Source: Herbaspirillum sp. GW103
GTDB lineage: Bacteria; Pseudomonadota; Gammaproteobacteria; Burkholderiales; Burkholderiaceae_D
Assembly (NCBI RefSeq): GCF_000261365.1
Contig: NZ_AJVC01000005.1
Coordinates: forward strand, 124,001 to 188,000
Direction: 5' to 3'
DNA: 64,000 nt
Position numbers and translations under genes: made by a program. The notes beneath the pieces are model-generated. The model was not told the origin of the DNA. It saw only the letters and a program-made list of their open reading frames with translations, and did no database searches. Of this stretch, positions 1 to 8,761 are shown in pieces (position 1 is the first letter of the stretch; the number at the start of each line of letters is the position of its first letter).

Positions 1-303
1 CGCCTGCGCATCACCCATCCCGAGCGCCCCGGCCTGGACGCCACGCTCACCCGCAAGGAAGTCGAACTGGCCCTGCTGTTCATGCAGCACCTGGGCCGCC
101 CGCTGTCGCGCGCCTTCCTGCGCGAACGCATCTGGGGCGCCGAGCCGGATACGCCGACCCGCACCATCGATACCCACGTCTCGCGCATCCGCACCAAACT
201 CAAGCTGCATCCCGGCAACGGCTACCAGCTGGCTACCGTCTATGGCTACGGCTACCAGCTGGAACGCCTGGAAGGGATGGAAGAACCGCACCCGTCGGCA
301 TAG
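1..303 (+). CDS. OmpR-family response regulator, C-terminal part (5' cut by window edge)
   Basis: Only the last 100 residues are in the window. They form a winged-helix DNA-binding domain of the OmpR/PhoB class: TRKEVELALLF at about residues 18-28, a RERIWG segment, the recognition-helix region TRTIDTHVSRIRTKL, and the terminal wing VYGYGYQLERL. The receiver domain with its phosphorylated aspartate lies upstream of position 1. The protein should bind promoter DNA after phosphorylation by a cognate histidine kinase. No kinase follows: the next gene is hemA, so the partner, if adjacent, must be upstream. The target genes cannot be told from this fragment. The protein ends in a short tail, GMEEPHPSA, beyond the conserved domain. 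Confidence 0.9.
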   Translation, partial: RLRITHPERPGLDATLTRKEVELALLFMQHLGRPLSRAFLRERIWGAEPDTPTRTIDTHVSRIRTKLKLHPGNGYQLATVYGYGYQLERLEGMEEPHPSA

Positions 304-429
304 GCCCCGGCAGGAAAAGCTCGGCCCAAGCTGTTGCCGCCGTGCACAGCCATCTGTGCCAAGCCTGATCCATGTCAGGGACATATACCGATTATCAGGA
401 CACGCCCCAACCCCTCAATGGGCAAAGAG

Positions 430-435
430 TATAAT
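430..435 (+). promoter_or_regulatory. Possible -10 box ahead of hemA
   Basis: TATAAT at 430-435 lies in an AT-richer stretch of the 269-base gap between the response regulator and hemA. No convincing -35 hexamer is seen 16-18 bases upstream, so this is only a candidate. It would give a leader of about 130 bases for hemA. Nothing else recognisable was seen in the gap. Confidence 0.3.
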
Positions 436-572
436 TATTCCCAAAACCGGGGCCGAATCTGTCTGATTTTGTACGAATTGCATGACATCCTACGTTTTTC
501 ATTCAGTTTCGCAGCCATAGAAGTGTATTTTCCCAGCTCATCGGCACTGCTGCCTTACTAGTCGATTCTTTC

Positions 573-1865
573 ATGAATTTGCTCGCCGTCGGACTCAACC
601 ACACTACCGCGCCGGTCTCGCTGCGCGAAAAAGTGGCTTTCCCTGCTGACCAGATCGGTCAGGCGGTGGCGTCCGCACGCGCATGGTTTGGCGGGCATGA
701 CAAGATCGTGGCCTCGGGCGAGGCGGCCATCCTTTCCACCTGCAACCGTACCGAGCTCTATGCCGCAGCGGCTGCCGGCCCGGATGGTGTGGAATTCGCC
801 ATCGACCGTACCGCGCAGTTCCTGGCCGAGTACCACCAGATTGCCTACGCCGACCTGCGTCCGTATCTCTACTCGCTGCCGCAGGACAATGCCGTGCGCC
901 ATGCCTTCCGCGTCGCCTCCGGGCTGGATTCGATGGTGCTGGGCGAACCGCAGATCCTGGGCCAGATGAAAGATGCGGTGCGCCAGGCCGACGCCGCCGG
1001 TGGTCTGGGCACTTACCTGCATCAGCTGTTCCAGCGTACCTTCGCGGTAGCCAAGGAAGTGCGCAGTACCACCGAGATCGGCGCACATAGCGTCTCCATG
1101 GCGGCAGCGGCGGTGCGCCTGTCGCAACGCATCTTCGATTCGATCTCCGGCCAGAACGTGCTCTTCATCGGCGCGGGCGAGATGATCGAGCTGTGCGCCA
1201 CGCACTTTGCGGCCCAGAATCCCAAGACCCTGACGGTGGCCAACCGCACCATGGAGCGCGGTGAAACCCTGGCCCATCGGTTCAGCGGTCGCGCCATCCG
1301 CCTGGCCGACCTGCCGGCACAACTGGCCAGCTTCGACATCGTGGTGTCCTGTACCGCCTCGCAGTTGCCCATCATCGGCCTGGGGCTGGTGGAACGGGCC
1401 GTCAAGGCACGCCGCCACAAGCCCATCTTCATGGTCGACCTGGCCGTGCCGCGCGATATCGAGGCCGAGGTCGGGCGCCTGGATGACGTCTTCCTTTACA
1501 CCGTGGACGATCTGGCCTCCGTGGTCCAGAGCGGCGTGGAAAACCGCCAGGCGGCGGTGGCCCAGGCCGAAGCCATCATCGAAACCCGGGTGCAATCCTT
1601 CATGCACTGGATCGACAGCCGCGCCATGGTGCCGCTGATCCAGGACCTGCACGAAACCGGCGAGGCGCTGCGCCTGGCCGAACTGGAGCGCGCACGCCGC
1701 ATGCTGGCCAAGGGCGAGGATGTGGAAGCGGTGCTCGACGCCCTCTCCAAGGGCCTGACCGCCAAGTTCCTGCACGGCCCGCAACAGGCCCTGCATCACG
1801 CCCAGGGCGAGCAGCGCAGCCAGCTGGTCTCGCTGCTGCCGCAACTGTTCCGCGCCAAGCGTTAG
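573..1865 (+). CDS. hemA: Glutamyl-tRNA reductase
   Basis: HemA reduces glutamyl-tRNA(Glu) to glutamate-1-semialdehyde with NADPH, the first committed step of tetrapyrrole (heme) synthesis by the C5 pathway in the cytoplasm. The 430-residue length is normal. The N-terminal catalytic domain carries [13 protein letters not shown] at residues 7-19 and the nucleophilic Cys57 in STCNRTELY. The segment [14 protein letters not shown] follows at about 118-131. The NADPH fold has FIGAGEM near residue 193, and the C-terminal dimerisation helices are present. prfA follows after 107 bases, the hemA-prfA linkage common in proteobacteria. The long minus-strand frame opposite this gene is a GC-skew shadow. 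Confidence 0.97.
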   Translation: MNLLAVGLNHTTAPVSLREKVAFPADQIGQAVASARAWFGGHDKIVASGEAAILSTCNRTELYAAAAAGPDGVEFAIDRTAQFLAEYHQIAYADLRPYLYSLPQDNAVRHAFRVASGLDSMVLGEPQILGQMKDAVRQADAAGGLGTYLHQLFQRTFAVAKEVRSTTEIGAHSVSMAAAAVRLSQRIFDSISGQNVLFIGAGEMIELCATHFAAQNPKTLTVANRTMERGETLAHRFSGRAIRLADLPAQLASFDIVVSCTASQLPIIGLGLVERAVKARRHKPIFMVDLAVPRDIEAEVGRLDDVFLYTVDDLASVVQSGVENRQAAVAQAEAIIETRVQSFMHWIDSRAMVPLIQDLHETGEALRLAELERARRMLAKGEDVEAVLDALSKGLTAKFLHGPQQALHHAQGEQRSQLVSLLPQLFRAKR

Positions 1866-1972
1866 CGCTTCCCTCCCGCGTCTGACCGCTACCTGCGGCG
1901 GGTCATCCTGGGCCGTTCCTGCATGATGGCCGTGGCCTCCCTCATTGCTCACCGTTACCGAATTCCGACTCC

Positions 1973-3052
1973 ATGAAACCCTCGATGCTCGCCAAACTCG
2001 ACCAGCTCGCCGAACGGCTGGAAGAGCTCAACAGCCTGCTGGCGCAGGAAGATGCCACCGCCAGCATGGACAACTTCCGCAAGATGACCCGCGAACACGC
2101 CGAACTGGGCCCGCTGGTGGCGCTGTACCACGACTATGTGCAGGCCAGTGAAGATATCCGCACCGCTGGCGAACTGCTGTCGGACCCCGATATGAAGGCT
2201 TTCGCGCAGGAAGAAATCGACGCCGCCAGGGCACGCATGGAGGCGCTGGAGCTGGATCTGCAGAAGATGCTGCTGCCCAAGGATCCCAATGATGAACGAA
2301 ACATCTTCCTGGAAATCCGCGCCGGAACGGGAGGTGACGAATCGGCCCTGTTTGCCGGCGACCTGCTGCGCATGTACACCCGCTATGCCGAACGCCAGCG
2401 CTGGCAGGTGGAAATCGTCTCGGCCTCCGAATCGGAACTGGGCGGTTACAAGGAAGTGATTGCCCGCATCGCCGGCTTCGGGGCCTATTCGCGCCTGAAG
2501 TTCGAATCCGGCGGCCACCGCGTGCAGCGCGTGCCGGCCACCGAGACCCAGGGTCGCATCCACACCTCCGCCTGCACGGTGGCGGTCATGCCCGAGGCCG
2601 ACGAAGTCGAAGATGTGGACATCAACCCGGCCGACCTGCGCATCGATACCTATCGTGCCTCCGGTGCCGGCGGGCAACACATCAACAAGACCGATTCGGC
2701 CGTACGCATCACCCACTTGCCTACCGGCATCGTGGTGGAATGCCAGGACGACCGCAGCCAGCACAAGAACAAGGCGCAGGCCATGAAGGTGCTGGCCGCC
2801 CGGATCAAGGATGTGCAATTGCGCGAGCAGCAATCCAAGGAGGCCGCCACCCGCAAGTCGCTGATCGGCTCGGGCGACCGCAGCGAGCGCATCCGCACCT
2901 ACAACTTCCCGCAGGGGCGCATGACCGACCACCGCATCAACCTGACGCTCTACAAGCTCGATTTCATCATGGATGGCGATCTGGATGAGCTGACCAACGC
3001 CCTCATCACCGAGCATCAGGCCGAACTGCTGGCGCAACTCGGCGACGACTAG
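1973..3052 (+). CDS. prfA: Peptide chain release factor 1
   Basis: RF1 recognises UAA and UAG stop codons in the ribosomal A site and triggers hydrolysis of peptidyl-tRNA. The 359-residue length is standard. The stop-codon reading tripeptide PAT is visible in [10 protein letters not shown] (about residue 186), and the universally conserved GGQ motif lies in [14 protein letters not shown] (about 230-236), followed by the basic stretch [12 protein letters not shown]-type region. It sits between hemA and prmC. PrmC methylates the GGQ glutamine of RF1, so enzyme and substrate are encoded close together, with dsbB in between. Confidence 0.97.
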   Translation: MKPSMLAKLDQLAERLEELNSLLAQEDATASMDNFRKMTREHAELGPLVALYHDYVQASEDIRTAGELLSDPDMKAFAQEEIDAARARMEALELDLQKMLLPKDPNDERNIFLEIRAGTGGDESALFAGDLLRMYTRYAERQRWQVEIVSASESELGGYKEVIARIAGFGAYSRLKFESGGHRVQRVPATETQGRIHTSACTVAVMPEADEVEDVDINPADLRIDTYRASGAGGQHINKTDSAVRITHLPTGIVVECQDDRSQHKNKAQAMKVLAARIKDVQLREQQSKEAATRKSLIGSGDRSERIRTYNFPQGRMTDHRINLTLYKLDFIMDGDLDELTNALITEHQAELLAQLGDD

Positions 3053-3067
3053 GGCCTGCGCTCAAAA

Positions 3068-3098
3068 TTGCCTGCGCGGGCAGCATGCACGCAGGCAA
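3068..3098 (+). terminator. Hairpin after prfA, weak terminator candidate
   Basis: Perfect 9-base arms TTGCCTGCG (3068-3076) and CGCAGGCAA (3090-3098) with a 13-base loop start 15 bases after the prfA stop codon. No T-run follows, so termination, if any, would be inefficient or Rho-aided. Confidence 0.35.
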
Positions 3099-3211
3099 GG
3101 ACTTCTCTACAATCGCGTCATGGCGAAAAAGCCGGTCAGGTTTCCGCCTGGCTTTGCGCTCCGAAGGTCCCGATGCCGTATCCCCATTAATGAATCACTG
3201 AATCCTCAACC

Positions 3212-3706
3212 ATGAAATCATCCAAAGCGGTTTTCCTGCTGGTAGCGCTGGTCTGCGCCGCCCTGCTGGGCGTTGCCATGTACCTGCAGATCGTCGAAGA
3301 AATGCAGCCCTGCCCGCTGTGCGTGATCCAGCGCTACATGTTCATGCTGGTGGGCGCCTTCGCCCTGCTCGGTGCCCTGATGCCGGAAGCGGCCCGCCGC
3401 GGCAGCGCCGGTCTGGGCCTGCTGGCCGCACTGGGCGGCGCCGGCACGGCGATCTGGCATCTGTACGTGAAGGCGCATCCGGGAGTCTCCTGCACCACCG
3501 ATCCGCTGGAAACGGCACTCAACCAGTTGCCCACCGTCAAGCTGTGGCCGCAGATGTTCACCGCCGACGGCTTCTGCTCGGCGCCCTGGCCACCGGTGTG
3601 GGGCTTGCAGATTCCGACCTGGTCGCTGATCTGGTTCGGCGTGCTGGCGCTGGTGCTGGCCGTGCAACTGTTCAAGCGCGCACCGCGCACCACGATCTGG
3701 AAGTGA
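3212..3706 (+). CDS. dsbB: Disulfide bond formation protein B
   Basis: DsbB is an inner-membrane quinone reductase that reoxidises the periplasmic thiol oxidase DsbA. Four membrane helices are visible: residues about 7-24, 42-60, 66-84 and 139-157. The first periplasmic loop carries the redox pair CPLC at 34-37 and the second loop carries Cys94 (GVSCTTD) and Cys122 (GFCSAPWPP), the two pairs expected of the family. The length of 164 residues is normal. The stop codon overlaps the prmC start by one base, so the two genes are probably translated from one message. Its location between prfA and prmC is not functionally obvious. Confidence 0.95.
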   Translation: MKSSKAVFLLVALVCAALLGVAMYLQIVEEMQPCPLCVIQRYMFMLVGAFALLGALMPEAARRGSAGLGLLAALGGAGTAIWHLYVKAHPGVSCTTDPLETALNQLPTVKLWPQMFTADGFCSAPWPPVWGLQIPTWSLIWFGVLALVLAVQLFKRAPRTTIWK

Positions 3707-4539
3707 TGGAGCCGCTCTCCAGCTATGCCGGCTGCACCCTGGCCACCGTACTGAAGACGGCGCCGCTGGATCCGCTGGAGAACCGCATCCTGCTGTGCCA
3801 CGCGCTGCGCATCACGCGTGTGCAGCTGATCACCCAATCCGAGCGCCGTCTCACCGCCGACGAGTCGGTGCTGCTCACGGCCCTCTACACCCGCCGCCTG
3901 CGCGGCGAGCCGATTGCCTACATCGTCGGCCAACGTGAATTCTATGGACTGGATTTGCGCGTCACGCCAGATGTGCTGATCCCCCGCCCCGATACCGAGC
4001 TGCTGGTGGAACTGGCGATGGAACGATTGCCGCAGGACGGCGCGCTGCTGGACATGGGCACCGGTTCGGGCGCGATTGCCATCGCCATCGCCCGTACGCG
4101 GCCCGATGCGGTGGTAACGGCACTGGACGCGAGTGCTGCTGCCCTGGCCATCGCGCGCGAGAACGCCACGGCCAACCAAGTCCGCGTGACGTTGCTGGAA
4201 AGCGACTGGTACGCCGCGCTGCCCCGCGATCAGCGCTTTGCGGTGATTGCCTCCAACCCGCCGTATATTGTCGCAGGCGATGTTCATCTCTCGCGTGGTG
4301 ACCTGCGTTTTGAGCCGGTTGATGCGCTGACCGACCACGGCGATGGCTTGAGCGATCTGCGCAGCATCATCGATGGCGCGCCGGCGCATCTGCTGCCCGG
4401 TGGCTGGCTGCTGATGGAGCATGGCTATGATCAGGCTGCCGCAGTACGCGGACTGCTCTGCGGCACCGGCTTCGCCGAAGTGCAGAGCTGGCGGGATCTG
4501 GCCGGTATCGAACGGGTCAGCGGTGGCCGCCTGGCCTGA
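3706..4539 (+). CDS. prmC: Release factor glutamine N5-methyltransferase
   Basis: PrmC (HemK) uses SAM to methylate the glutamine of the GGQ motif in RF1 and RF2, which increases termination efficiency. The 277-residue protein has an N-terminal helical domain, the linker RGEPIAYIVGQREFYG, the SAM-binding loop DMGTGSGAI at about residue 115-123, and the catalytic NPPY motif at 184-187. The start chosen is the ATG at 3706, which overlaps the dsbB stop by one base; the open frame extends further upstream in the dsbB region but that part is not family-like. The gene ends 34 bases before the convergent ferredoxin oxidoreductase gene, with no clear terminator between them. Confidence 0.95.
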   Translation: MEPLSSYAGCTLATVLKTAPLDPLENRILLCHALRITRVQLITQSERRLTADESVLLTALYTRRLRGEPIAYIVGQREFYGLDLRVTPDVLIPRPDTELLVELAMERLPQDGALLDMGTGSGAIAIAIARTRPDAVVTALDASAAALAIARENATANQVRVTLLESDWYAALPRDQRFAVIASNPPYIVAGDVHLSRGDLRFEPVDALTDHGDGLSDLRSIIDGAPAHLLPGGWLLMEHGYDQAAAVRGLLCGTGFAEVQSWRDLAGIERVSGGRLA

Positions 4540-4573
4540 TCCGCTGACCGTTCCTGACCTCACCACAACTTTC

Positions 4574-7500
4574 TCAGGCGGCCCGCTTGCCGCCTCCTGG
4601 CGGCGAATGCGGCTGCTCAGACGATCCCTCTTCCAGCTGTGCCAGCAAGGCGGCCTGTTTCTGCAGAGCCGCTTTCAGATGGCGTTCCTTGACGTGACCG
4701 TAGCCGCGAATGTCTTCCGGAATCCGGGCCACGGCAATCACCTGCTCCAGGTTCTCGGGCGTGAGCCGCGCCAGCAGGCGTGAGAGCGTGGCGCGATAGT
4801 CGGTGATCAGGGCCCGCTCCTGCTTGCGTTCGTCGGTGTAGCCGAAGGGATCGAAGGCCGTGCCGCGCAAGAAGCGTAATTTCGCCAGTACGCCAAAGGC
4901 CGGCATCATCCAGCTGCCGAAAGCCTGCTTGCGCAGATGCCCCTTGTCATCGCGCCTGGCCAGCAGCGGCGGTGCAAGATGGAAGCGCAGCTTGTAATCG
5001 CCCTCGAACATGCCGGCGATCTTGGCGCGGAAGGCGGGCTCGGTGTAGAGGCGCGCAACTTCGTACTCATCCTTGTAGGCCATGAGCTTGAAGAGACCGG
5101 TCGCTACTGCGCGGCTCAGTTTGAGGCCGCGTCCGGCCTCACCCAGCGCGCTCTCGCGTGCACGCACTTCTTCCACGGCATCGCGATAGCTGCGCGCATA
5201 GGCGGCATTCTGGTAATCGGTCAGGAAGGCCACGCGACGTTCCACCAGTTCCTCCAGACTCGGCGTGCGCTTGAATTCGATCACCTGCGCCGTCATGCCG
5301 TTGCGGCCCGCAGCGGCCAGTACGAAGTCGACATCGTGCGCGGCCACGCGGCCCCAGGCGAAGGCCTGCTGGTTGAACTCCACCTGCAGCGCATTGAGCT
5401 CGATGGCGCGCAACAGCGCCGCTTCGGACAAGGGCACCCAGCCCTTTTGCCAGGCATAGCCGAGCATGAACATGTTGGTCGCGATGGCATCGCCCATGAG
5501 CGCCGTGGCGATGCGGCCCGCATCGATCAGGGACAGATTGTCACGACCACAGGCTCTGGCGATCTCGCCTTCGCTGGAGGCGGTGGGGAATTGCCAGTCC
5601 GGATTGCGCACGAAGGCAGCAGTCGGCATCTGCGTCGAATTGACCGCTGCATGGGTACGTCCCTCGCCCATCCGAGAGAGCGCATCGCGCCCGGCGGTGA
5701 CGATGACGTCGCAGCCAATCACCAGATCGGCCATGCCGGTGCCCACGCGGGTGGACTGGATGTGGTCCGGGTCTTCGGCCACGCGCACGTGCGACATCAC
5801 CGGCCCGCCCTTCTGGGCCAGTCCGCTCATGTCCAGCACGGAACAGGCACGCCCTTCGACATGGGCGGCCATGGCGATGATCTGGCCGATGGTGATCACG
5901 CCCGTGCCGCCCACGCCGGTGACCACGATGCCGTAAGGCTGGGCCAGACCCGGCAGCACCGGCTCGGGCAGCGTCGGCAAGGCCGGACCGGATTGTGCCT
6001 TGGCGCGCGCGGGCTTCTTCAACTGGCCGCCTTCCACCGTCACGAAGCTGGGGCAGAAACCGTTTACGCAGGAATAGTCCTTGTTGCAGGACGACTGATT
6101 GATCTGGCGCTTGCGGCCGAACTCGGTTTCCAGCGGCTCCACTGAGAGGCAGTTGGACTGCACGCTGCAATCGCCGCAACCTTCGCACACTGCCTCATTG
6201 ATGACGGCACGCCTGGCCGGGTCGGGATAGGCATTGCGTTTGCGACGACGGCGCTTTTCCGATGCGCAGGTCTGGTCATAGATCATGGCCGACACACCCG
6301 GCTGCTCGCGCAGTTCGCGCTGTACCGCATCGAGTTCGCTACGGTGACGGATGGTCACGCCCTCGGCCCATTGGGTGCCGGCCGGATACTTGTCGGGCTC
6401 GTCGGTGACCACGATGATGGGCCGAACGTTTTCGGCCGCCAGCTGGCGCGAGATCATGGCCGGATCGAGCGGACCATCGAACTCCTGGCCACCGGTCATG
6501 GCCACGGCATCGTTATAGAGGATCTTGTAGGTGATGTTGACCTTGGCCGCAACCGAGGCGCGCACCGCCAGCAGACCGGAATGGAAATAGGTGCCATCCC
6601 CCAGGTTGGCGAAGACGTGTTTCTCCGTTGTGAACGGCGCCTGCCCGACCCAGGTCACGCCCTCGCCACCCATGTGGGTGAAAAGCTGGGTCTCGCGGTC
6701 CATCCAGGTGACCATGTAGTGGCAGCCGATACCGGCCAGGCCACGGCTGCCCTCGGGCAGTTTGGTGGAGGTATTGTGCGGACAGCCCGAGCAGAAATGC
6801 GGTATGCGGTCCTTGTCGGGATCGGGCTTGCTGCTGATATTGAGGGCGGCTTCCTTGGCTTCGAGATAGGCCACGCGGGTGCGTACGCGCTGCTCCACCG
6901 GATGGCCGGCGAAATAGCGCGAGATGCGCGTGGCAATCGCGCGTGCGATCTGCGCCGGATTGAGTTCATAGGTGGCCGGCAGCAACCAGTTGCCATGGCC
7001 TTCGCGCTGCGAACCGCTCCACTCGCCGGTGTCATCGAATTTGCCGACCACACGCGGACGGACATCGTCGCGCCAGTTGTAGAGTTCTTCCTTTAACTGG
7101 TATTCAAGAATCTGACGCTTCTCCTCGACCACCAAAATCTCATCCAGACCCTGCGCGAATTCACGCACACCTTCGGCTTCCAGCGGCCAGGTCATGCCGA
7201 CCTTGTAGAGGCGAATACCGATGTCGGCCGCGACCTGTTCATCAATGCCCAGATCTTCCAGCGCCTGTCGCGTATCGAGATAGGACTTGCCGGCGGTGAT
7301 GATGCCGATGCGCGCACGCGGGCTGTCCCAGATGATGCGATTCAACTTGTTCACGCGCGCATAGGCCAGCGCGGCATACCACTTGTAGTTGATCATCCGC
7401 GCTTCCTGGCCCAGCACGGTGTCGGGCACGCGGATATTGAGGCCATCGGGCGGAAGTTCGAAGTCCGGTAACTGGATCTTCACGCGCTCCGGATCGATCA

Positions 7501-8167
7501 TCACCGACATGCCCGATTCGACCAGGTCGGTCACGCATTTCATCGCCACCCACAAACCGGTGTAGCGGCTCATGGCCCAGCCATGCAGGCCGTAGTCGAG
7601 ATACTCCTGCACCGAGGACGGATAGAGCACCGGAATGCCGCAAGCCTTGAGGATATGCTCGCTCTGATGTGCAGCGGTGGAGGACTTGGCGGCGTGGTCA
7701 TCGCCGGCAATCACCAACACACCACCATGCTTTGACGTGCCGGCCATGTTGGCGTGCTTGAAGACGTCACCGCAACGATCCACCCCCGGGCCCTTGCCAT
7801 ACCACAGCGAGAACACGCCATCGTATTGCGCACCCTTGAAGAGATTGACCTGCTGCGTGCCCCACACGCTGGTGGCAGCCAGGTCTTCGTTCATGCCGGG
7901 ATGGAACCTGATCTGCCTGGCTTGCAGGTATTTGCGCGCCTTCTCGGCGGTCTGGTCCACCGAACCCAAGGGGGAACCGCGATAGCCGGTGATGAAGCCG
8001 GCGGTATTCAGTCCGGCGCGTTCATCGTATTGCCGCTGCAGCATCGGCAGGCGGATCAGCGCCTGGATGCCGGTCATGAAGACGCGGCCGCGCTCCAGCG
8101 CATATTTGTCATCCAGGGATACATCGTCCAGCAGCAGGCGTTGCCCGGCGGGTAGGGGTGCGTTCAT
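4574..8167 (-). CDS. Fused indolepyruvate ferredoxin oxidoreductase (alpha/beta in one chain)
   Basis: This 1197-residue enzyme oxidatively decarboxylates arylpyruvates such as indolepyruvate to aryl-acetyl-CoA, passing electrons to ferredoxin; it depends on thiamine diphosphate. The N-terminal part (about 1-640) resembles IorA and carries the GYRGSPLG segment near residue 45 and the TPP-binding region with IGCHYM, HMGGEG and ANLGDGTYFHSG. An iron-sulfur segment follows at about 655-700 with CEGCGDCS and further cysteines. The last ~450 residues are the IorB-like gamma domain starting GVGGTGVITIG. The start at 8167 was chosen because GGAGA precedes it at good spacing; 50 upstream codons are unlike the family. 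It follows phhA on the same strand, which fits aromatic amino acid degradation, but a 594-base gap separates them. Confidence 0.93.
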   Translation of the reverse strand: MNAPLPAGQRLLLDDVSLDDKYALERGRVFMTGIQALIRLPMLQRQYDERAGLNTAGFITGYRGSPLGSVDQTAEKARKYLQARQIRFHPGMNEDLAATSVWGTQQVNLFKGAQYDGVFSLWYGKGPGVDRCGDVFKHANMAGTSKHGGVLVIAGDDHAAKSSTAAHQSEHILKACGIPVLYPSSVQEYLDYGLHGWAMSRYTGLWVAMKCVTDLVESGMSVMIDPERVKIQLPDFELPPDGLNIRVPDTVLGQEARMINYKWYAALAYARVNKLNRIIWDSPRARIGIITAGKSYLDTRQALEDLGIDEQVAADIGIRLYKVGMTWPLEAEGVREFAQGLDEILVVEEKRQILEYQLKEELYNWRDDVRPRVVGKFDDTGEWSGSQREGHGNWLLPATYELNPAQIARAIATRISRYFAGHPVEQRVRTRVAYLEAKEAALNISSKPDPDKDRIPHFCSGCPHNTSTKLPEGSRGLAGIGCHYMVTWMDRETQLFTHMGGEGVTWVGQAPFTTEKHVFANLGDGTYFHSGLLAVRASVAAKVNITYKILYNDAVAMTGGQEFDGPLDPAMISRQLAAENVRPIIVVTDEPDKYPAGTQWAEGVTIRHRSELDAVQRELREQPGVSAMIYDQTCASEKRRRRKRNAYPDPARRAVINEAVCEGCGDCSVQSNCLSVEPLETEFGRKRQINQSSCNKDYSCVNGFCPSFVTVEGGQLKKPARAKAQSGPALPTLPEPVLPGLAQPYGIVVTGVGGTGVITIGQIIAMAAHVEGRACSVLDMSGLAQKGGPVMSHVRVAEDPDHIQSTRVGTGMADLVIGCDVIVTAGRDALSRMGEGRTHAAVNSTQMPTAAFVRNPDWQFPTASSEGEIARACGRDNLSLIDAGRIATALMGDAIATNMFMLGYAWQKGWVPLSEAALLRAIELNALQVEFNQQAFAWGRVAAHDVDFVLAAAGRNGMTAQVIEFKRTPSLEELVERRVAFLTDYQNAAYARSYRDAVEEVRARESALGEAGRGLKLSRAVATGLFKLMAYKDEYEVARLYTEPAFRAKIAGMFEGDYKLRFHLAPPLLARRDDKGHLRKQAFGSWMMPAFGVLAKLRFLRGTAFDPFGYTDERKQERALITDYRATLSRLLARLTPENLEQVIAVARIPEDIRGYGHVKERHLKAALQKQAALLAQLEEGSSEQPHSPPGGGKRAA

Positions 8168-8609
8168 GTGGTCTCCGTGCCAAAAATCTTGTTTTTGCCT
8201 TGCACATGCCCCCGTCAGTGACGCGCCATGCAGTGTCGCCGCAGGACTACGCCGGTCTGTCGGGAATCGGGAACACCTCGGTCTTGTGGATCGGGTGTCT
8301 TCAAGTTGTAGTGTCAAGTTAGCACAAGGGTGACCGGCCCGCTACGCGCGCCGCAGCAGGGTTTCCGGGCCGTTTTGGCATGCAGGAAACACTTTCCGCA
8401 AGTCCTGCGGCGTTTGGCAGGATGCAGAGAAGAAAATGCCGGAAAGCTGAAAACAACAATATTTCCGGCTGAAAAAAAAGGGCGGCAAGCGGCCCAAGTG
8501 TTACAAGCAAGACGCGAATGTAACAGCCCGTAAAAGCCATTGGAACGGCCCGGTGGCTGGCGTTTAATAGACCTCACTTGAACAGCGATTGATTGGTATC
8601 CGTTACTGT

Positions 8610-8686
8610 GCAAGGTTCCTCCCCTCTAGTGTTGAAAGCACCACTAGCTCGCGGATCCGGCCTCCCCTGTCGGATCCGCTTTTTTT
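8610..8686 (+). ncRNA. Candidate small RNA with two CCTCCCCT motifs
   Basis: A free-standing plus-strand transcript is suggested by a strong intrinsic terminator with no plus-strand gene upstream of it. Within about 75 bases lie CCTCCCCT (8618-8625), a stem CTAGTG/CACTAG (8626-8631 with 8642-8647), and the terminator stem (8651-8659 with 8671-8679) whose 11-base loop contains a second CCTCCCCT (8661-8668). Such C-rich motifs can pair with Shine-Dalgarno sequences, and this arrangement is seen in several regulatory RNAs. A TTGAAC hexamer at 8578-8583 with a weak -10-like GTTACT at 8602-8607 would start RNA near 8612. I do not recognise it as a named family; it could also be the remnant of a lost gene. 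Confidence 0.4.
8651..8686 (+). terminator. Strong intrinsic terminator of the candidate small RNA
   Basis: Perfect 9-base arms GCGGATCCG (8651-8659) and CGGATCCGC (8671-8679) enclose an 11-base loop and are followed by seven T residues. The T-run is on the plus strand, so it does not serve phhA. Confidence 0.85.
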
Positions 8687-8706
8687 ATGTGTGATTGTTC
8701 CGGCCA

Positions 8707-8733
8707 CGAAAAAGCCGGGCGCATGGCCCGGCT
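8707..8733 (-). terminator. Intrinsic terminator of phhA
   Basis: Arms AGCCGGGC and GCCCGGCT (8713-8720 with 8726-8733) with a 5-base loop are followed on the minus strand by TTTTT. It lies about 30 bases after the phhA stop codon. Confidence 0.8.
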
Positions 8734-8761
8734 GTGCTGGAGGTGTGCTGCACTGTCGTCG

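Larger units (their letters stand above)
8168..8761 (+). other. 594-base intergenic region with a plus-strand terminator and no protein gene
   Basis: No credible protein gene was found here. The minus strand must carry the oxidoreductase promoter: a TTGACA hexamer is present on that strand at 8312-8317, but no good -10 box is correctly spaced. The right-hand part holds a plus-strand stem-loop cluster ending in an intrinsic terminator at 8651-8686 (see the small-RNA entry) and, just beyond it, the minus-strand terminator of phhA. The stretch 8320-8560 has an A-rich, lower-GC core with no recognised element. Confidence 0.6.

Noticed and set aside
558-1952. 464-codon open frame opposite hemA on the minus strand
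   Set aside because: It mirrors hemA in a GC-rich genome, has a histidine/glutamine/glycine-rich composition typical of shadow frames, and matches no family, while hemA is complete.
8312-8317. TTGACA as the -35 box of the oxidoreductase promoter
   Set aside because: The hexamer is exact, but no acceptable -10 box lies 15-19 bases downstream on the minus strand, so a promoter was not called.
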